Below the pieces are notes generated by a model. The model saw only the letters and a program-made list of their open reading frames with translations. It was not told the origin of the DNA and made no database searches. The translations under genes were made by a program, and so were the position numbers. Below are positions 61,901-64,000 of a stretch of DNA of 64,000 nucleotides, one piece after another. The stretch spans positions 186,001 to 250,000 of the forward strand of contig JAPDDQ010000003.1 of NCBI GenBank assembly GCA_027587225.1, in the 5' to 3' direction. The stretch comes from Solirubrobacter taibaiensis. Its GTDB lineage: Bacteria > Actinomycetota > Thermoleophilia > Solirubrobacterales > Solirubrobacteraceae. Positions within the stretch are counted from its first letter, which is position 1. Every line of letters begins with the position of its first letter.

Positions 61901-63778
61901 GGGGCGAGCGGCTATCTGTACAACCTCAACTGGGTGGACTTCGTCGGGCCCGGGTTGGCCGCCGGCCCGTCCGCGGTGAGCCCACCGACGGCGACGGTCG
62001 CGGAGCCGGGGCCCGGTGGCTGGTACACGGCGCCGGTCGAGGTCACATTGAGTTCGGAGGCAGCGCGTGAGTACCGGATCGGCACCGGCGCGTGGACGCC
62101 GTACAGCACGCCCGTGCGCTTCTCCACCGACGGCGTGTTCCGGCTCGACTACCGGGCGCGCAAGGACGGGCTTCCGTCGGCGGGTCGTTCTCTGGAGTTG
62201 AAGGTCGACCAGGCCGTGCCGGCGACGACCGCCGTGTTGGACGGCGTGACGAGCGGTGGCACGTTCACCGGCGCGGTGCGGCTCACGCTCACCGCCGCCG
62301 ACGCGACGTCCGGCGTTGCGCGGACGGAATGGCGGCTCGCGGGGGAGAGCGCGCAGGCCTACACCGCCGCGGTGACGCTCCCGGCCGCCGCCGGCGAGCG
62401 CACGGTCGAGTACCGCGCGCTCGACGCGGCCGGCAACGCCGAGCCGTGGAAGCGCGCGTCGTTCTCATCGCCCAGCGGCACCGTGCCGCAGGTCGCGCTC
62501 GAATGGCCGGCGGCCAACGCCATCGTGCCCGCGAGCGGCCGCGTGCCATTCCGCGTGGCGGTGGCCGGGCGCGGGCCGGAGGCCTGCGCGGACGTGACGG
62601 TGCGGTTGCTCAACGGCACCACCGTGGCCGGCACGGCCAACGGCTGCAGGGGCACGATCGTCGCTCCCGCCGCGGCCCTGCTGCGGACCTGGACCCTGGA
62701 GGCGACCTACACCGCCGACAAGGGGACGGGCGACCACGTGCCGCTGATCCGCGGCACCGCCACGCAGACGCTCCAGCCGACCCGTAAGGAGGCCGAGCAC
62801 TACGACACCGACGCGGCCGTCCGCACCGAGAGCACGGGCGACACGCTCGGCGGCGGGCTGAACGTCGGCTTCATCCGGACCGGCCAGGTGCTTAGCTACA
62901 GCGGCGTGAACCTCAAGGGGATCACCGCCGTGCGGTTGCGGCTGGCGACGAACACGATCGGCGGCACGGTCGAGATCCGCAAGGGGTCGGCCACCGGCAC
63001 GCTGCTGGGTCAGGCGACTGTGACGAGCACGGGCGGCTTCCAGAGCTACCGGTACTTCGACGCGCCGCTCACCGGCGTCGCCGACGAGACGATCAAGCTC
63101 GTCCTCGTCTTCCGGGCCACCGGCACGCACTACATCGCGAACATCAACTTCTTCGAGTTCGTGGGTGACGGGCTGCAGCCGGACCGGACGCCGACACTGA
63201 CGCTGCCGAGCGGCGTGACCGGGACCACCGGCGTGCCGGTCACGTACGCGGCGAGCGCGACCGATCCGTACGACGGTGCGCTGCCGGTGACGTGCTCGCC
63301 GGCGTCCGGCACGCTGTTCCCGGCGGGCAAGACGACGGTGACCTGCTCGGCGACCAACGCTGGCGGGTACACGACGACGGGCACGTTCGACGCCACCGTG
63401 TCCGTGGTCGTGTCGACGCCGGGCGAGGTGGGAGCGACGGTGCCGGCGACGCTGGCGCTCACGCTCGGCACCGCGCCGACGCTCGGCACGTTCACGCCCG
63501 GTGTCGAGCGGGAGTACACGGCGCAGACCACGGCCAACGTGGTCTCCACGGCGGGTGACGCGACGCTGACGGTGTCCGATCCCGGCCACCTGACCAACGG
63601 CGCGTTCACGCTGCCGGAGCCGCTCCGCGTCGAGTTGTCGAAGGCCGCCTGGACCGCGCCGGTCTCCAACGCGAGCGTCGCCGTCACGTTCAAGCAGCTG
63701 ATCAAGTCGGGCGACGCGCTCCGCACCGGCGCGTACAGCAAGGCGTTGACGTTCACGCTGTCCACCACGACACCGTGA
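58901..63778 (+). CDS. Giant secreted ThuA-PQQ dehydrogenase with CBMs
   Basis: A 1625-residue exported multidomain protein. Order: signal (1-24), ThuA (about 30-250), glucose/sorbosone dehydrogenase-type propeller (about 260-684), PKD (about 690-775), beta domain (about 776-886), CBM6-like (about 890-1017), OmpL47-like (about 1024-1187), beta domain (about 1197-1293), second CBM6-like (about 1295-1425), HYR (about 1428-1502) and the shared C-terminal module (1505-1625). ATG 58901 with GGAGAGGG upstream is chosen over open-frame codons from 58760. The CBMs point to a polysaccharide-bound sugar oxidase. It is divergent from DeoR. Confidence 0.8.
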   Translation: MRRLTVVCAVIWMCLASASAAYGQAAEEPRVLVFSKTAAFRHSSIPAGVQAIRELGTANQFAVDATEDSAAFTDENLARYDAVVWLSTTGDVLDAPQQAAFERYIQAGGGYAGVHAASDTEYTWNWYGGLVGAYFSGHPDPQTATVEVADHAHPSTKDLPARWTRSDEWYNFQSNPRGKVHVLATLDETTYTGGGMGTDHPIAWCSYYQGGRSWYTGGGHADVSFTDPQFRKHLLGGILWAAGVQANDCGGTVNNNFQKVVLDDNVASPMGLDIAPDGRVIYIERAGQVRVIDPVTSTTKTALNLPVHDAQENGLLGIVLDPNFATNGWVYLYHSPPTATIPSPRQHLSRFTMVGDTIDRASEKVILEVPHQRNECCHSGGYLQFAPDGNLFLAIGDDTSPGASDGFTPIDERPGREAFDAQRSAANTNDLRGKLLRIKPTPEGGYTIPAGNLFTPGQMGTKPEIYAMGLRNPFRFSVDQKTGWVYLADYGPDAGAAVPGRGSDGRVEWNLIKAPGNYGWPYCHGGAAFNDYDFATGQSGAAFNCAQPVNNSPNNTGLTNLPPVVEPTLWYGRGVGHPELGRGGAPMGGPRYVFDPAVPAERRWPAYFEGSALFYEWGQNRLYQFHLDEQGELFDTTPLLTSMAFIRPHEMKFGRHDGALYMIEWGSGFNGNNPDAQVIRIDYAGGQVNPVAKATATPLSGSRPLTVKFSSVGTSHPQGSPITYKWTFGDGGTSTELNPTHTYTEEGNFTAILTVTDAQGRTGTANVVVSVGNTQPNVKIEWPVAGGVFAFGDRIAYKVRVDDVEDGSTTTGGIDCSKVVVELILGHDDHGHPMQQQNGCEGSFVFEPDGGHTDTDQITYVLEARYTDRGSPNGQVAPMRGNDLAVFQPKRKQVEHHDPDGTIRHEIATDPLGGNQNIGFLTDNMAISFADVNLVNIDALRVRIAAPNATSRIEVRKGSKTGQLLGSANVQNTGGFQNWGYVDVPVIDPGDTFDLFLVFRGASGYLYNLNWVDFVGPGLAAGPSAVSPPTATVAEPGPGGWYTAPVEVTLSSEAAREYRIGTGAWTPYSTPVRFSTDGVFRLDYRARKDGLPSAGRSLELKVDQAVPATTAVLDGVTSGGTFTGAVRLTLTAADATSGVARTEWRLAGESAQAYTAAVTLPAAAGERTVEYRALDAAGNAEPWKRASFSSPSGTVPQVALEWPAANAIVPASGRVPFRVAVAGRGPEACADVTVRLLNGTTVAGTANGCRGTIVAPAAALLRTWTLEATYTADKGTGDHVPLIRGTATQTLQPTRKEAEHYDTDAAVRTESTGDTLGGGLNVGFIRTGQVLSYSGVNLKGITAVRLRLATNTIGGTVEIRKGSATGTLLGQATVTSTGGFQSYRYFDAPLTGVADETIKLVLVFRATGTHYIANINFFEFVGDGLQPDRTPTLTLPSGVTGTTGVPVTYAASATDPYDGALPVTCSPASGTLFPAGKTTVTCSATNAGGYTTTGTFDATVSVVVSTPGEVGATVPATLALTLGTAPTLGTFTPGVEREYTAQTTANVVSTAGDATLTVSDPGHLTNGAFTLPEPLRVELSKAAWTAPVSNASVAVTFKQLIKSGDALRTGAYSKALTFTLSTTTP

Positions 63779-63789
63779 GCTGAGACCGG

Positions 63790-63817
63790 GGGCCGGGCTG
63801 TGCACGCAGCCCGGCCC
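63790..63817 (+). terminator. GC hairpin after ThuA gene 2
   Basis: An 11-bp perfect stem (GGGCCGGGCTG / CAGCCCGGCCC) with a 6-nt loop begins 11 bp after the stop. The core matches the hairpin at 37096-37127, so this may be a recurring terminator sequence in this genome. It also lies close to the end of the convergent partial gene. Confidence 0.75.
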
Positions 63818-63825
63818 TCGAACCG

Positions 63826-64000
63826 TCAAGCGCGGAGCCGGAGTAGGTGCGCGCGGGCGCGGTGCAGGTGGGGCATGAGGCCGTAGATCACGATCGGGAC
63901 GGCGATGGTGGCGAGCACGAACGTCCGCACGACGGGGGTGAGGGCGGCCAGCCAGTCGCCGAGGATCAGGTTCAGGGCCGTGAGCGTGGGGAAGACGGCG
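63826..64000 (-). CDS. Membrane protein C-terminus, partial
   Basis: Reading the minus strand from the right edge gives 57 codons of open frame ending at the TGA 63826-63828. It has two hydrophobic segments (Leu/Val-rich, Val-Arg-Thr-Phe-Val-Leu then Val-Pro-Ile-Val-Ile-Tyr), and a Pro-His-Leu-His-Arg end. The pattern resembles the membrane tail of actinobacterial antibiotic-biosynthesis-monooxygenase-like proteins. The start lies outside the window. Confidence 0.5.
   Translation of the reverse strand, partial: AVFPTLTALNLILGDWLAALTPVVRTFVLATIAVPIVIYGLMPHLHRARAHLLRLRA

Overview
This is 64 kb of very GC-rich, densely packed actinobacterial DNA. I infer a Thermoleophilia/Solirubrobacter-like soil bacterium. 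The reasons are the GC content, GTG starts, many ATGA/GTGA gene overlaps, long Ala-Thr-Pro linkers in secreted proteins, ThuA-PQQ dehydrogenase fusions, ROK/DeoR/LysR regulators and catechol catabolism. I recognised no rRNA, tRNA, CRISPR array or insertion sequence. No gene-free stretch exceeds about 210 bp.

Layout. 1-1.7 kb: end of an SRPBCC gene, two small genes and a PRC-barrel stress protein. 1.7-7.5 kb (minus): a sugar ABC importer (binding lipoprotein, two permeases, no ATPase) whose last gene is a large MalT-like LuxR regulator. 7.7-13.5 kb (minus): a ROK repressor, a secreted ThuA-PQQ dehydrogenase and a blue-copper protein. 13.6-18.1 kb: an EAL-HDOD protein, a LysR regulator and a divergent catBCA catechol operon. 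18.1-32.6 kb: a ferritin, a GH114 hydrolase, an inactivated-looking resolvase, an ECF sigma factor and a long overlapping exopolysaccharide operon. That operon carries an Agd3-like deacetylase, a coiled-coil protein, a PelF-type glycosyltransferase, a membrane protein, a spherulin-4/GH135-like hydrolase, a UDP-sugar epimerase, two exported ferritin-like proteins and an L,D-transpeptidase. 32.6-37.1 kb: LysR, PhzF, RidA and an FdhF/YdeP molybdoenzyme. 37.3-40 kb: an RHH-GAF protein, two coupled sigma factors and a TetR regulator. 40.2-44.5 kb: a copper amine oxidase split over two coupled genes, signal peptidase I and a membrane protein. 44.6-48.8 kb: an Ig-like secreted protein and a MFS/cupin/SDR/P-loop operon. 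48.9-53.9 kb: a frameshifted HTH regulator, then a 5-oxoprolinase operon ending in a frameshifted aldolase. 53.9-58 kb: general oxidoreductases, a hydrolase and a lipoprotein. 58-63.8 kb: a DeoR repressor divergent from a second, larger ThuA-PQQ protein. The window ends in the C-terminus of a membrane protein.

The most unusual system is the 18.6-32.6 kb cluster. It combines GH114, Agd3-type deacetylase, spherulin-4/Sph3-type hydrolase and UDP-hexose epimerase, which are the enzyme kinds of fungal galactosaminogalactan synthesis, with a bacterial Pel-type glycosyltransferase. It looks like a Pel/GAG-like amino-sugar polysaccharide pathway. The second notable item is the copper amine oxidase, whose N-terminal domains and catalytic domain lie on separate, translationally coupled, separately exported polypeptides. 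The third is a conserved C-terminal module of about 120-150 residues shared by three otherwise unrelated secreted proteins.
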